64,000 nucleotides of DNA from Virgisporangium aurantiacum (GTDB taxonomy: Bacteria; Actinomycetota; Actinomycetes; Mycobacteriales; Micromonosporaceae), in contig NZ_BOPG01000027.1 in the NCBI RefSeq assembly GCF_016863635.1, forward strand, positions 124,001 to 188,000. The letters run 5' to 3'. The notes beneath the pieces are model-generated. The model had not been told where the DNA came from. It saw only the letters and a list, made by a program, of their open reading frames with translations, and made no database searches. Below are positions 41,226 to 50,644 of this stretch, in pieces (positions within the stretch are counted from its first letter, which is position 1; every line of letters starts with the position of its first letter). Position numbers and translations under genes: made by a program.

Positions 41226-42065
41226 GTGACCACCGAGTCGCGGGCCCTCGTCCTCGGCGGTGGCGGCGTCACCGGCGTGGGATGGGAGATCGGCCTCCTC
41301 TGCGGGCTGGCAGCGGCCGGCGTGGTTGTGGCGGACGCCGACGTCGTGGTCGGCACCTCCGCCGGGTCGGTCGTCGGCGCCCAGGTGTGCGGCGGTGTTC
41401 CGCTCGACGAGCTGTACGAGCGTCAGCTGGCGTCTCCGACCGGCGAGGTGGCCGCGCGGATCGGCCTCGGCGTGTTGGTGGGGTTCGCCGCCAGCGGCAT
41501 CGGCCGGGACGCCCGGGCCGCGCGGGCCCGCCTTGGTCGTCGGGCGTTGCGCGCGAGCACCGTGCCCGAGAGCCAACGCCGCGCGGTCATCGAGAGCCGG
41601 TTGCCCCGGCACGAGTGGCCGCTGCGTCCGCGACTGCTGGTGACCGCGGTGGACGCCGACACCGGCGACGCGGTCGTCTGGGACCGTGACAGCGGCGTGG
41701 ACCTCGTCGACGCCGTCGCCGCGAGCTGTGCGGTACCGCTGGTGTGGCCGCCGATGACGGTCAACGGCCGCCGCTACGTCGACGGTGGGGTCCGCTCGCC
41801 GACCAACGCCGACTACGCCGCCGGGTGTTCGCGGGTGGTGGTCCTCGCGCCGACCACGGCGGCCGTCCGGCGCTCCGGTCGCGTCACCCGGCAGCTCGCC
41901 TCGCTCGGGCCGGAAGCGCGGACGGTGGTCTGCACACCCGACGCGCAGGCGCGGGCGGCGATCGGCCGCAACGTGCTCGATCCGGCCCGGCGGGCGGCGG
42001 CGGCCCGCGCCGGTCACCGTCAGGCCGCCGACGTCGCCGGGGCCGTCGAAGCCGTCTGGTCCTAG
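41226..42065 (+). CDS. patatin-like phospholipase
   Basis: PNPLA-family lipid acyl hydrolase of 279 residues. The oxyanion loop is LVLGGGGVTGVGWEIG (residues ~8-23), the nucleophile Ser is in VVGTSAGSVVGA (~41-52) and the catalytic Asp in RRYVDGGVRSPTNADYA (~181-197). GTG 41226 has no ribosome site but CATCCT lies seven bases upstream. No signal peptide, so cytoplasmic or membrane-associated. Its stop overlaps the convergent acetyltransferase gene by four bases (CTAG). Confidence 0.85.
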   Translation: MTTESRALVLGGGGVTGVGWEIGLLCGLAAAGVVVADADVVVGTSAGSVVGAQVCGGVPLDELYERQLASPTGEVAARIGLGVLVGFAASGIGRDARAARARLGRRALRASTVPESQRRAVIESRLPRHEWPLRPRLLVTAVDADTGDAVVWDRDSGVDLVDAVAASCAVPLVWPPMTVNGRRYVDGGVRSPTNADYAAGCSRVVVLAPTTAAVRRSGRVTRQLASLGPEARTVVCTPDAQARAAIGRNVLDPARRAAAARAGHRQAADVAGAVEAVWS

Positions 42066-42883
42066 CCGAGGTCGACGCTCGGCACGTACCGGTCCGGGCT
42101 GAACAGCCCGTCCTCGCTGGACATGAGGGTGTCGGTGTCGTCGATGCGGTATCCGGCCCGCAGCAGGGCCGGCAGCAGCGGATGGGTGCCGAACAGGCTG
42201 ATCAGCAACCGCCGGCCCGGGTACCGCCGGCCGGCCGCGACGACCGCGCGGGCCGACGCGACCGGGTCGGCACCGCCCGCCGGGCCGATCTGGACCAGGT
42301 CGTCGACCCGGCGGGCCAGGGCGTACCCGTCACCGGTCCGGTATCCGTCCACCGTGGACAGTCCGGTGTACCACCGCAGCGTGTCGCCGCGGCTACCGCC
42401 GCTGACCGTCCCGTCGAGGTCCACCAGCGCCGCGTCGTCGGCCGGTTCCGCCGGCGGCACCGGACCGAAGTCGTCCACGGTGGACAGTGCGTCGGCCGGG
42501 CCGGCCAGATAGAGCAGCGGCTCGCGCGGGATCATCCCGTACCGGACGTAGAGCGCGACCGCCCGTGGATCGGCCGAGGCGTACGTGACCCGCCGGTCGG
42601 CGCCGTCGAGCAGACCGTCCAGCAGCGCCCGACCCAGACCCGCCGACTGCCGGTCCGCCGCGACGAACAGGTCGCCGAGGTGGGTCAACCCGCCGCGGCG
42701 CAGGACCCCGCCGAAGCCGGCGATCCGGCCGTCTACCTCGCCGAGCAGCAACCGGCCGAACGCGCGCTCGCAGTCCAGGAAGTCCGGCCCGGCTGGCCAC
42801 TGCGCGAGGACATCGTGCGCCACGGCGATCCGCCGGACCGCGGCGAGATCGGCCGAGCCGACCGCACGGATGAAAATCGTCAT
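42062..42883 (-). CDS. GNAT-family N-acetyltransferase
   Basis: 273-residue protein. The N-terminal half is a GNAT domain: IRAVGSADLAAVRRIA, LGDLFVAADRQSAGLGRALLDGLL (acetyl-CoA loop Q-S-A-G-L-G, near residues 79-84) and VTYASADPRAVALYVRYGM. The C-terminal half (~130-273) resembles a second, degenerate GNAT fold without an acetyl-CoA loop. The substrate is unknown. It is divergent from the ECF sigma gene, with about 90 bases between starts. Confidence 0.8.
   Translation of the reverse strand: MTIFIRAVGSADLAAVRRIAVAHDVLAQWPAGPDFLDCERAFGRLLLGEVDGRIAGFGGVLRRGGLTHLGDLFVAADRQSAGLGRALLDGLLDGADRRVTYASADPRAVALYVRYGMIPREPLLYLAGPADALSTVDDFGPVPPAEPADDAALVDLDGTVSGGSRGDTLRWYTGLSTVDGYRTGDGYALARRVDDLVQIGPAGGADPVASARAVVAAGRRYPGRRLLISLFGTHPLLPALLRAGYRIDDTDTLMSSEDGLFSPDRYVPSVDLG
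42347..42359. repeat. 13-bp palindrome GTCCACCGTGGAC
   Basis: Perfect copy inside the GNAT gene; another copy lies 114 bases further on. Confidence 0.8.
42473..42485. repeat. 13-bp palindrome GTCCACGGTGGAC
   Basis: Perfect copy inside the GNAT gene, the second within 140 bases. Confidence 0.8.
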
Positions 42884-42972
42884 GTCCGCCCACTCTTTTG
42901 ACGTGCACCGGCCGGCAACCTGCGTCCCGCGCCGTGCGTGTTCCTTGCATCGACTACACGGAGGTAGGCGCG

Positions 42973-43470
42973 TTGGCGGATGTCGCCGGGTTCGACGAGT
43001 TCTACCACGGGAGCCGGCACCGGCTGCTCGGGTACGTCTTCCTGCTCACGGGTGACCTCGCCGAGGCGCAGGACGTGGTCCAGGAGGCGTACATGCGGGC
43101 CTGGCAGCGCTGGTCGACCGTGCACGGGTACGACGATCCGGAGGCGTGGATGCGGGCTGTCGCCAGCCGGATCGCGGTCTCGCGGTGGCGGCGGATCCGG
43201 GGCCGGGCGCGGGCGTACCTGCGGCACGGGGCGGCCGGTCCCGTGCTTGCGCCCAGCCTCAACACGGTCGCGGTGGTCGAGGCGCTGCGCCGGCTCCCGG
43301 TCGAGCAGCGGGAGGCCATCACGATGCACCACCTGCTCGACATGCCGGTCGTCGACGTCGCGCGGGAGGTCGGCGCGCCGGTGGGCACCGTCAAGGCGCG
43401 GCTGCACCGCGGCCGGGTCGCGTTGGCCGAACTGCTGGCCATCGACTCGGGGGAGCCGGCCGATGCGTGA
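42973..43470 (+). CDS. SigE-family ECF RNA polymerase sigma factor
   Basis: ECF sigma factor of 165 residues. Region 2 (FDEFYHGSRHRLLGYVFLLTGDLAEAQDVVQEAYMRAWQRW) and region 4 (LRRLPVEQREAITMHHLLDMPVVDVAREVGAPVGTVKARLHRGRVAL) are complete. I chose TTG 42973 because GGAGGT lies seven bases before it and the protein then begins MADVAGFDEFYH, as SigE-family proteins do; an in-frame ATG at 42898 gives a tail without homology. Its end overlaps the next gene by eight bases, so the product of that gene is probably its partner. Confidence 0.87.
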   Translation: MADVAGFDEFYHGSRHRLLGYVFLLTGDLAEAQDVVQEAYMRAWQRWSTVHGYDDPEAWMRAVASRIAVSRWRRIRGRARAYLRHGAAGPVLAPSLNTVAVVEALRRLPVEQREAITMHHLLDMPVVDVAREVGAPVGTVKARLHRGRVALAELLAIDSGEPADA

Positions 43471-44314
43471 GCTGAACGATCTCATGGACGACGTGCGGGG
43501 CGACGTGTCCGGGGTGCGGTTGCCGTCCGGCGCCGAGTTGCGCGGCCGGGTCCGTCGACGGCAGTGGCGCGTGATCGCCGCCGCTGCCGTGGCGGTGGTG
43601 ACCGCGGCGACGGCCGGCTCGGTGGTCCTGGCTCGGCCCGACGGGGAGGCCCCGCCGCCGCCCCCTGCGGCCTCAACGAGTGCGGCGCCGCGGCCGGTGG
43701 AGATTCCGCGGTCGGCCCTGCTGCGGCCGGAGGACGTCGGTGCGGGGCCGGACAGCCAGGTCGACGGGGAGGGCTCGGCCCGGGTGATCCGGTTCGAGAT
43801 CCTGCTCGACGCCTGCTTCAAGGAACGCGCCGCCGGGATGCGCACCGTCGACTCCCGCTATTTCACCGGCCTGACCTTCCTGTTGGGTACGGCGGAGAAC
43901 CGGCCGTCCCGGCCGTTCGTGCTCGCACAGGAGGCGTACCGGCTCCCCGCACCGGAAGCCGCGGCGTTCTTCGCGGACCTGCGCGCGGCGATCGCGTCCT
44001 GTGACGGGTTCACCCAGACCGCTGAGATCGAGCAGCCCGGCGGCAAGGTCCAGGTGCGCGCCCAGCACAACTGGTCGGTGGTGGCGAGCGGCTTCGCCGG
44101 CGACGAGTCGATCCTGGTACGGCACGACAACGTCACGCGCAACGCGCAGACCGGCAAGGTGATCGGGGAGTCAAGCGCGCTCTCGGCGTACCTGCGGATC
44201 GGTGACCTCGTCACGGTGCTGAGCCCGGGCGTCACCATCTCCGCCGACGACCTGCGGCGGTTCGCCACCACCGCCGCCCAGCGGCTGTGCGCGACCGCGG
44301 ATCCGCCGTGCTGA
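43463..44314 (+). CDS. membrane-anchored protein coupled to ECF sigma factor
   Basis: 283 residues: a short cytoplasmic N-terminus (MRELNDLMDDVRGDVSGVRLPSGAELRGRVRRRQ), one transmembrane helix (~residues 37-57, VIAAAAVAVVTAATAGSVVLA), a proline-rich linker and an extracytoplasmic domain with two cysteines near ~118 and ~180 (LDACFKERAAG, AIASCDGFTQTAE). The topology resembles an anti-sigma factor, but the cytoplasmic part has no zinc HxxxCxxC motif. The outer domain resembles the sensor-like domains found beside SigE-type factors. It overlaps sigma by eight bases and the lipoprotein gene by seven. Confidence 0.7.
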   Translation: MRELNDLMDDVRGDVSGVRLPSGAELRGRVRRRQWRVIAAAAVAVVTAATAGSVVLARPDGEAPPPPPAASTSAAPRPVEIPRSALLRPEDVGAGPDSQVDGEGSARVIRFEILLDACFKERAAGMRTVDSRYFTGLTFLLGTAENRPSRPFVLAQEAYRLPAPEAAAFFADLRAAIASCDGFTQTAEIEQPGGKVQVRAQHNWSVVASGFAGDESILVRHDNVTRNAQTGKVIGESSALSAYLRIGDLVTVLSPGVTISADDLRRFATTAAQRLCATADPPC

Positions 44315-45615
44315 CCCGCCGCTGCGTCGTCGTCGGTGTCGTCGGCGTCGTTCTGGCCGCCGGTCTCGGTCTGGCGGGGGCGTGCGGCGGCGGGCAGGAC
44401 GCGTCGGGGATACCCGACTCGGTGATGCTGACCGGCGACGACTTCGGTGGCGAGGTCACGGCGGGCGGTCCGGACGAGGCGGTCCATCCTTTGCCGCCGC
44501 GGCCCTGTGTCCCGGCGGGCACCGGCTCGGGTGGTCCGTCGGACGGCACGTCGCAGGACGCACGCCCGGACGGTCGCCGGATCACCGCATCCGACGGGAG
44601 ACATCGGGCGTACGAGTACGTCGAGCACCGTCCGGGTGGGGCCGCGACCGCCTACGGGGAGCTGATGAAGGTCGTCACGGCCTGTTCGCAGACCGGCCCG
44701 ACCGGGGAGCGGTATCACGTGGTCGCCCGGTACGCCGCGGGCGCACTGGTCGAACGCGAGTACGACGGCGACAGCGGCCACTCCGCCGCCTACTTCGTCG
44801 GGCACGCCAGGGACTACCTGGTCGTGGTCCTGGAGGTCGGCGTGCGGACCCCCGACGGCGACCTGACCTACGTCAACGGGCTCGGGCTGACGGCGCTGCG
44901 GCGGGCGGGCGGCACGGCCGGCACCATGCTTCCCACCGACGCAACCGCCGCCGGGACCACCTGGAAGGACTCCGAAGCCGAGGTGACCGGCGTCCGCCGG
45001 GGCCCGGACCCGCGCACCGCACTGATCGACGTGCTCGTGCCGGGCGGAGGCGGACCCGACTGTGCCCGCGACCCCCGGGTCGGCTGGTACAGCGAGGCCA
45101 ACGACATCGTCTACGCCAACACGATCGTCAGTTCGGCCGCCTCCGACATCCCCGGCGCCTGCCCCACCCGGACTCCGGCCGTGGTGACGCTGACCGCGCC
45201 CGCGCCCCTGGGCACCCGGAACCTGGTCCTCAATCAGCAGGAATGGACGCCGGCCGGCGACGTGTACCGCCGGTGCCACGCCGCCAACCCGTGCGGCCCG
45301 CCGGTTCCACCCTGCGACGGGACCCTGATCAACGACACCCGCAACAGCCTCGACGTACCACGCAACAGCGCCTACACGGTCGAGCACTGCACCGATCGGT
45401 GGCTGGTGCTCGTCGTCGATGTCAACAGCACCGCCTGCGGCGCGGGTGCACGGCCGGACTGCAGCGCACAGCCGCTACGCGACCGGTACTTCCTTCGCTT
45501 CGACACCGCGTGGCGGGTCATCGCACAGACCCGCACCGGAGGATGCGCCGCCGTCCTCGCCGCCGACTCCGCATTCCCCCGCAATCTGTGCGACACCCTC
45601 CCCGCCCTGCAGTGA
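44308..45615 (+). CDS. lipoprotein of unknown function in sigma-factor operon
   Basis: 435-residue predicted lipoprotein. With GTG 44308 (overlapping the previous stop) the N-terminus is LTRRCVVVGVVGVVLAAGLGLAGAC, with lipid Cys near residue 26. Its first half is alignable in pattern with the outer domain of the preceding protein (DSVMLTGDDFGGEV, RAYEYVEHRPGGAATAYGELMKVVTACSQTG). The second half is cysteine-rich (for example CARDPRVGWY, CHAANPCGPPVPPCDG) and probably disulphide-bonded. No enzyme motif. It may act with the membrane protein as a surface sensor. Confidence 0.65.
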   Translation: MLTRRCVVVGVVGVVLAAGLGLAGACGGGQDASGIPDSVMLTGDDFGGEVTAGGPDEAVHPLPPRPCVPAGTGSGGPSDGTSQDARPDGRRITASDGRHRAYEYVEHRPGGAATAYGELMKVVTACSQTGPTGERYHVVARYAAGALVEREYDGDSGHSAAYFVGHARDYLVVVLEVGVRTPDGDLTYVNGLGLTALRRAGGTAGTMLPTDATAAGTTWKDSEAEVTGVRRGPDPRTALIDVLVPGGGGPDCARDPRVGWYSEANDIVYANTIVSSAASDIPGACPTRTPAVVTLTAPAPLGTRNLVLNQQEWTPAGDVYRRCHAANPCGPPVPPCDGTLINDTRNSLDVPRNSAYTVEHCTDRWLVLVVDVNSTACGAGARPDCSAQPLRDRYFLRFDTAWRVIAQTRTGGCAAVLAADSAFPRNLCDTLPALQ

Positions 45616-45642
45616 GCACGCGGATGCCGGCGGTGAACCGGC

Positions 45643-45654
45643 TAGCCTGCCGTC
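45643..45654 (+). promoter_or_regulatory. leaderless-type promoter before YdeI-like gene
   Basis: TAGCCT (45643-45648) fits TANNNT and is followed by six bases and ATG 45655, with no ribosome site between. Confidence 0.5.
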
Positions 45655-46275
45655 ATGTCGAAGGCCGAACTGGATGAGTTGACCGTGACGGACGCCGAGG
45701 CGTTGCGGGCGTGGTTGTCGAGCAACCACGCCACGTCGACGGGCGTCTGGCTCGCCCTGGCCAGGAAGGGCGGCACGGTCACCACGCTGACCTGGCAGCA
45801 GGCCGTCGACGAGGCGCTGTGCTTCGGCTGGATCGACGGGCAGGCGCGCCGGGGCGATCAGGAGTTCTCGTGGATCCGGTTCACGCCACGGACGTCCCGC
45901 AGTTCGTGGTCGCAGCGCAACGTCGCCAACGTGGCCCGGCTGGAAGCGGAGGGTCGGATGCTTCCCGCTGGCCGCGCCGCGGTGGAGGCCGCGAAGGCGG
46001 ACGGGCGCTGGGCGGCCGCCTACGCGCCACCGTCGGAAGCCCAGGTGCCGGCCGACCTCGTCGCCGCGATCGCCGCCGAACCCGCCGCCCAGGCCATGTT
46101 CGACGTGCTCACCAGCGCCAACCGCTTCGCCCTCATCCACCGCGTCAACTCCGTCAAGCGGGCCGAGACGCGCCAGCGGAAGATCGTCGAGTTCGTGGCG
46201 ATGCTGGCCCGGCACGAGACGATCTACCCGCAGAAGGCCATGCCCACGAGCCCGCCACGATCGCCGGCCACATAG
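45655..46275 (+). CDS. YdeI/OmpD-associated-family protein
   Basis: 206-residue cytoplasmic protein of the YdeI (bacteriocin-protection/OmpD-associated) group: [63 protein letters not shown] is the hallmark block, and the C-terminal helical part includes [30 protein letters not shown]. Its function is not established. It is monocistronic and followed by a 200-base gap without a recognisable gene, which must carry the chemoreceptor promoter. Confidence 0.82.
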   Translation: MSKAELDELTVTDAEALRAWLSSNHATSTGVWLALARKGGTVTTLTWQQAVDEALCFGWIDGQARRGDQEFSWIRFTPRTSRSSWSQRNVANVARLEAEGRMLPAGRAAVEAAKADGRWAAAYAPPSEAQVPADLVAAIAAEPAAQAMFDVLTSANRFALIHRVNSVKRAETRQRKIVEFVAMLARHETIYPQKAMPTSPPRSPAT

Positions 46276-46475
46276 TCTCAACATCCCCGAGACGCGTGAG
46301 GCTGGTGCGGCGCGCGTCCCCGGCCGGCCGCGTCGGCGCCGGCCCGCACGGCGGTCTGATCGGAAAAACGTTCGTTCTGCCAAGGACGGCGCGGAAAACA
46401 GGTGTAATGCACAGAACGGTACGCCCGGCTGCAGTTCGACAACGCCAAGGCGGCCTCTGGAGTGGGGGAAGCACC

Positions 46476-48053
46476 ATGGGGCTGTTGCGTCGGGTGAGTG
46501 GCCGGTTGGTGGCCGCGTTCGCGGTTCCGCTCGTCGTGTTGTGCGTCGTGGGCGCGTTGGCCTACCGCAACACCGGCACGCTGGAGGAGACCACCGGATC
46601 GGTCAGCCATACCTATCAGGTCCTGAGCGCACTCGACGTGATCACCAGCACGCTCAAGGACGCCGAGACCGGCCAGCGCGGGTACCTCATCACCGGCGAG
46701 GACAGGTACCTGGAGCCGTACACCGCGGCGCTCGCGGCGATCGAGGGCCGGATCCAGGCGGTCGCGGACCTGACCGCCGACAACCCGGCACAGCAGGAGC
46801 GCATCGCCACGCTGCGCCCGCTGGTCACGGCGAAGTTCACGGAGTTGAAGCAGACCATCGATCTGCGCCGAACCCAGGGATTCCAGGCGGCCCAGGCGGT
46901 GGTCCTGACCGACCAGGGCAAGGCCGTCATGGACCAGATCCGGGCGGTGCTGACCGAACTGGCGGACGCCGAGTCGGGCCTGCTCGCGGTGCGGGCCAAG
47001 ACCACCGATGACACCGCGGACTCGTCACGAGCGGCGATCCTGTTCGGCGTGGGGCTGGCGCTGCTGTTGGTGATCGTCCTGGCCTCAGCTCTCGCCCGGA
47101 GCATTCTGCGGCCGCTGTCGGCCCTGACGACGAGGCTGCGTGAGATCGCCGACGGCGAGGGGGACCTAACCGGCCGGGTCGACGAAAGCCGGCGTGACGA
47201 GTTCGGGGCTCTCGGCGTCGCGTTCAACCGCTTCGTGGCCAAGGTGGCCGCGACGGTCCGGCAGATCGGCGACCAGGCCACCACTCTGGCGAGCGCGTCG
47301 GAGGAACTCTCCGCCGCCACCAAGCAGGTGTCCGGCTCGGCGTCGCAGACATCGGAGCAGGCCAGCCGGGTCGCCAGCGCGACGGAGACGATGAGCACCG
47401 CGCTGAGCACCGTCGCCGCCGGCGCCGAGGAGATGGGCGCGTCGATTCGGGAGATCGCCTCCAACGCCTCCGAGGCGAGCCGGGTCGTCGCCGAGGCGGT
47501 CCAGGTGGCCGACTCCGCCTCCTCGGCCGTCAACGAGCTCGGTGAGTCGTCGACGGAGATCAGCAACGTCATCAAGCTCATCACCGCCATCGCCGAACAG
47601 ACCAATCTCCTTGCCCTCAACGCCACCATCGAGGCGGCGCGGGCCGGCGAGTCGGGCAAGGGCTTCGCCGTGGTCGCCAGCGAGGTGAAGGATCTGGCTC
47701 AGGAGACCGCACGCGCCACCGAGGACATCAGCCGGCGGGTGCAGAGCATCCAGAGCAACGCCAACTCCACCACCCGGGCGATCAGCCGCATGAGCGAGAT
47801 CGTGATGCAGGTCAACGACTATCAGACGACGATCGCTTCCGCCGTCGAGGAGCAGACCGCGACCACCTCGGAGATGGCCCGCAACGTCACCGATGCCTCC
47901 ACCAGTACCAGGGACATCTCGAGCAGTCTGACCGGCGTCGCCTCCTCCGCCGCGGACACCACCAGCGCGATCGCCCACAGCGAGCAGTCCGTCAACGAAC
48001 TGGCCGGGATGAGCGCGGCCCTGCACGGCCTCGTCAACCAGTTCAAGTACTGA
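46476..48053 (+). CDS. methyl-accepting chemotaxis protein with CHASE3 domain
   Basis: Transmembrane chemoreceptor of 525 residues. TM1 is ~11-31; residues ~35-185 are a CHASE3 sensor ([23 protein letters not shown]); TM2 is ~191-210; HAMP follows, then a long coiled-coil signalling domain whose hairpin tip reads [47 protein letters not shown] 46476 follows GTGGGGGA. No che or flagellar genes are nearby, so it probably feeds a remote pathway. There is no C-terminal CheR-docking pentapeptide. Confidence 0.88.
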   Translation: MGLLRRVSGRLVAAFAVPLVVLCVVGALAYRNTGTLEETTGSVSHTYQVLSALDVITSTLKDAETGQRGYLITGEDRYLEPYTAALAAIEGRIQAVADLTADNPAQQERIATLRPLVTAKFTELKQTIDLRRTQGFQAAQAVVLTDQGKAVMDQIRAVLTELADAESGLLAVRAKTTDDTADSSRAAILFGVGLALLLVIVLASALARSILRPLSALTTRLREIADGEGDLTGRVDESRRDEFGALGVAFNRFVAKVAATVRQIGDQATTLASASEELSAATKQVSGSASQTSEQASRVASATETMSTALSTVAAGAEEMGASIREIASNASEASRVVAEAVQVADSASSAVNELGESSTEISNVIKLITAIAEQTNLLALNATIEAARAGESGKGFAVVASEVKDLAQETARATEDISRRVQSIQSNANSTTRAISRMSEIVMQVNDYQTTIASAVEEQTATTSEMARNVTDASTSTRDISSSLTGVASSAADTTSAIAHSEQSVNELAGMSAALHGLVNQFKY

Positions 48054-48128
48054 TCCTGGTCGTTGACCGGTGGGATCCGGCCTCCGTACGGTAGTCAGGG
48101 GGCTCGGCCGTACCGGAGGTAGCGACCC

Positions 48129-49322
48129 ATGACCGTATCCGCGATGAGTTCCGAGCTGGTGGACCTGCGTGGGCGGATGCGCCGGTTCATCGACGACGAG
48201 GTTGTCGCGGCCGAGCCGGTGTTCTTCGAGCAGCAGGAGCGCACGGGCTTCGCCGGCGCCGCGGTGCTCGAGCCCCTGCGGGCGGCCGCGAAGGCGAAGG
48301 GCCTGTGGGCGCTCGGTCACCCGAAGGAGATCGGCGGCGGCGGACTGTCCTTCATGGACTTCGTGTATCTCAACGAGATCATCGGGCGCTCCGAGCTCGG
48401 GCAGCTCGCGGTGGGGTCCGTGTCGATGCAGGACTCGATCATGTTGCACCGGTACGGCTCGGAGGAGCACCGGCAGCGCTGGCTGCGGCCGTTGGTGGCC
48501 GGGGAGATCTTTCCCTCGGTCGGGCTGACCGAACCCGAGGTGGCCGGTTCGGATCCCACCCTGATGCGGGCGACCGCGCACTTTGACGGCGACGACATCG
48601 TCGTCAACGCGCACAAGTGGTTCACCACCGGTGCGAACAGCGCCGCGTTCACGACCGTGTTCGCCGAGACCGACCCGGACGCGACGGCGCACCGCCGGTT
48701 CTCGGCGATCATCGTGCCGACCGACAGCCCCGGCTACGAGATCGTCCGGGTGATCCCGACCATGGGTCACACCGGCGGCGGCCACTGCGAGATCCGGCTC
48801 ACCGACGTGCGGGTCCCCTCGACCAACCTGCTCGGTGGCCGCGGAGAAGGCTTCGTCATCGCCCAGCACCGGCTCGGACCCGGCCGGATCTTCCACTGCA
48901 TGCGCTGGCTCGGGCAGGCGCAGCGCGCGTTCGAGCTCATGTGCGCACGGGCCACCACGCGCTACGCCCACGGCTCGCTGCTGTCGGAGAAGGGCGAGAT
49001 CCAACGGTACGTGGCCGAGTCCGCCGCGGAGATCCAGAGCCACCGCCTCATGACCCTGGATGCCGCCCGGCGCATGGACACCGGAGACGACGCCCGGATC
49101 GAGATCGCGCTGATCAAGTTCCACGGCGCGACGATGCTGCACAACGTCATCGACCGGGCCATCCAGGTCCACGGCGCGCTCGGGGTTTCCGGCGACACAC
49201 CGCTGGAGCGGATGTACCGCGAGGCCCGGTACGCGCGGCTCTACGACGGTCCGGACGAGGTTCACCGGGCGTCGGTCGCCCGCCGGCTCCTCAAGGATCC
49301 GGGCTCCGCCCCGTGGGCGTGA
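48129..49322 (+). CDS. acyl-CoA dehydrogenase
   Basis: FAD-dependent acyl-CoA dehydrogenase of 397 residues. Conserved blocks: LTEPEVAGSDPTLMRATA (residues ~135-152), HKWFTTGANSAAF (~162-174), GHTGGGHCEIRLTDVRVPSTNLLGGRGEGF and the C-terminal QVHGALGVSGDTPLERMYREARYARLYDGPDEVHRASVARRLL. The residue before V-H-R in G-P-D-E-V-H-R is the catalytic-region glutamate found in the ACAD11/FadE-type branch. ATG 48129 follows GGAGGTAG. It is coupled by a GTGA overlap to the kinase gene. Confidence 0.88.
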   Translation: MTVSAMSSELVDLRGRMRRFIDDEVVAAEPVFFEQQERTGFAGAAVLEPLRAAAKAKGLWALGHPKEIGGGGLSFMDFVYLNEIIGRSELGQLAVGSVSMQDSIMLHRYGSEEHRQRWLRPLVAGEIFPSVGLTEPEVAGSDPTLMRATAHFDGDDIVVNAHKWFTTGANSAAFTTVFAETDPDATAHRRFSAIIVPTDSPGYEIVRVIPTMGHTGGGHCEIRLTDVRVPSTNLLGGRGEGFVIAQHRLGPGRIFHCMRWLGQAQRAFELMCARATTRYAHGSLLSEKGEIQRYVAESAAEIQSHRLMTLDAARRMDTGDDARIEIALIKFHGATMLHNVIDRAIQVHGALGVSGDTPLERMYREARYARLYDGPDEVHRASVARRLLKDPGSAPWA

Positions 49323-50257
49323 CGGCGGTCGACGAACTGCTACCCGTTCTCGCGGACGCGTTGGGCGTCGACCGTGTCGAACCGTTGGCCGTACGACCGT
49401 TGTCGGCCGGGGCGTCCCGGCTCACCTCGGTGCTGGACGTCGACGCCGACGGCACCGTGCACCGGCTGGTGCTCCAGCGCGAGCGGACCACCGACCGCGC
49501 CCGGATCGACGTCGCGACCGAGGTCCGGCTGCTGCGGGCCGCGCATGCGGCCGGGGTGCCCGTACCGATGGTGGTCGCCGCCGGCCCGTCCTACCTCGTC
49601 ACGTCCCATGTGGACGGTGAGACGATCCCGCGCCGCATCCTGCGCGACCCCGCGCTCGCGACGGCCCGGTCCCGGTTCGCGGCCGACTGCGGCCGGATCC
49701 TCGCCGGCATCGCGTCGATGGCGGTCGAGACGGTCGCCCCGATCCCGACCACGGATCCGGTGGACGCGCTGGAACAGATGCTCGACCGGGTGGGCACGCC
49801 GCGTCCCGGCCTGGAGTTCGCCCTGCACTGGCTACGGATGAACAGACCTCCGCACGGGCGCACGGGCGTCGTGCACGGCGACTTCCGCAACGGCAACCTC
49901 ATCGTGGGTCCGGACGGCGTGCGGGCGGTCCTGGACTGGGAACTCGCCCACCTCGGCGACCCGCGCGAGGACCTGGGCTGGCTGTGCGCCCGGGTCTGGC
50001 GCTTCGGCGCGCCCGCGGCCGTCGGCGGCATGGGCACGCTGGCGGACCTGCTCGACGCCTACGCCCAGCACGGCGGCGACCGCGTGGACCCGGCCGGCCT
50101 GTTCTGGTGGCAGGTGCTGGCCACCCTCCGCTGGGGCGCGATCTGCCTCGAACAGGCGCGCGTGCATCTGTCCGCGGAGTTCCGGTCGGTCGAGCTCGCG
50201 GTGATCGGTCGCCGCGCGGCGGAGATGGAGTACGAGCTGATGCGGATGCTGGCGTGA
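49319..50257 (+). CDS. aminoglycoside phosphotransferase-fold kinase paired with acyl-CoA dehydrogenase
   Basis: APH-fold kinase of 312 residues: LSAGASRLTSVLDV (nucleotide loop), catalytic loop VVHGDFRNGNLIVGPDGVRAVLDWELAHLGDPREDLGWLCARVWRFG with Asp in H-G-D and the metal Asp in L-D-W-E. This branch is fused to an acyl-CoA dehydrogenase in human ACAD10/11, where it phosphorylates 4-hydroxyacyl-CoA. Here the two are separate, overlapping genes. The likely substrate is a hydroxyacyl-CoA. The stop overlaps the next gene (GTGA). Confidence 0.82.
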   Translation: MTAVDELLPVLADALGVDRVEPLAVRPLSAGASRLTSVLDVDADGTVHRLVLQRERTTDRARIDVATEVRLLRAAHAAGVPVPMVVAAGPSYLVTSHVDGETIPRRILRDPALATARSRFAADCGRILAGIASMAVETVAPIPTTDPVDALEQMLDRVGTPRPGLEFALHWLRMNRPPHGRTGVVHGDFRNGNLIVGPDGVRAVLDWELAHLGDPREDLGWLCARVWRFGAPAAVGGMGTLADLLDAYAQHGGDRVDPAGLFWWQVLATLRWGAICLEQARVHLSAEFRSVELAVIGRRAAEMEYELMRMLA

Positions 50258-50616
50258 CCGAGCTGCACTCCCACCCGAACGCGACCGAACTGCTCGACGC
50301 GACGATCGAGTTCCTCACCGACGCCGTCACACCGGTGGTTCCCGCCGAGCACGCCTTCCATTTCCGGGTCGCGCTGAACGCGCTGGCGATGGTCCGCCGC
50401 GAGCTGGAGTCCACTGTGGACGATGACGCGGCGCACCGCGGCCGATTGGCCGCGATCGGCTACGCCGACGACGCCGCGCTCGCCGCGGCGCTGCGCGCGG
50501 GCGAGGTGCCCGCCGACCGGCTGCCCCGGGTACGCGCGAGCCTGCTCGCCGACGCCGAGGCGCGGCTGCGGGTCGTCAACCCACGCTTCGTGACCGACTA
50601 CGAATCGACCGCATGA
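50254..50616 (+). CDS. DUF6285-family protein
   Basis: 120-residue helical protein that begins TELHSHPNATELLDATIEFLTDAVTPVVPAEHAFHFRVALNALAMVRRELE. This gene type habitually follows the acyl-CoA dehydrogenase/APH pair; its function is unknown and the DUF number is from memory. GTG 50254 overlaps the kinase stop. It ends 28 bases from the convergent Hsp70-like gene. Confidence 0.75.
   Translation: MTELHSHPNATELLDATIEFLTDAVTPVVPAEHAFHFRVALNALAMVRRELESTVDDDAAHRGRLAAIGYADDAALAAALRAGEVPADRLPRVRASLLADAEARLRVVNPRFVTDYESTA
50409..50421. repeat. 13-bp palindrome GTCCACTGTGGAC
   Basis: Perfect copy inside the DUF6285 gene, encoding S-T-V-D with the rare codon ACT. Confidence 0.8.
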
Positions 50617-50644
50617 CGAGCACACCCGCCGAGGTCGCCGCCTG

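Noticed and set aside
46276-46475. Coding extension of the chemoreceptor upstream of ATG 46476
   Set aside because: The upstream frame overlaps the YdeI-like gene and is compositionally antisense-like; the membrane start M-G-L-L-R-R is a better N-terminus.
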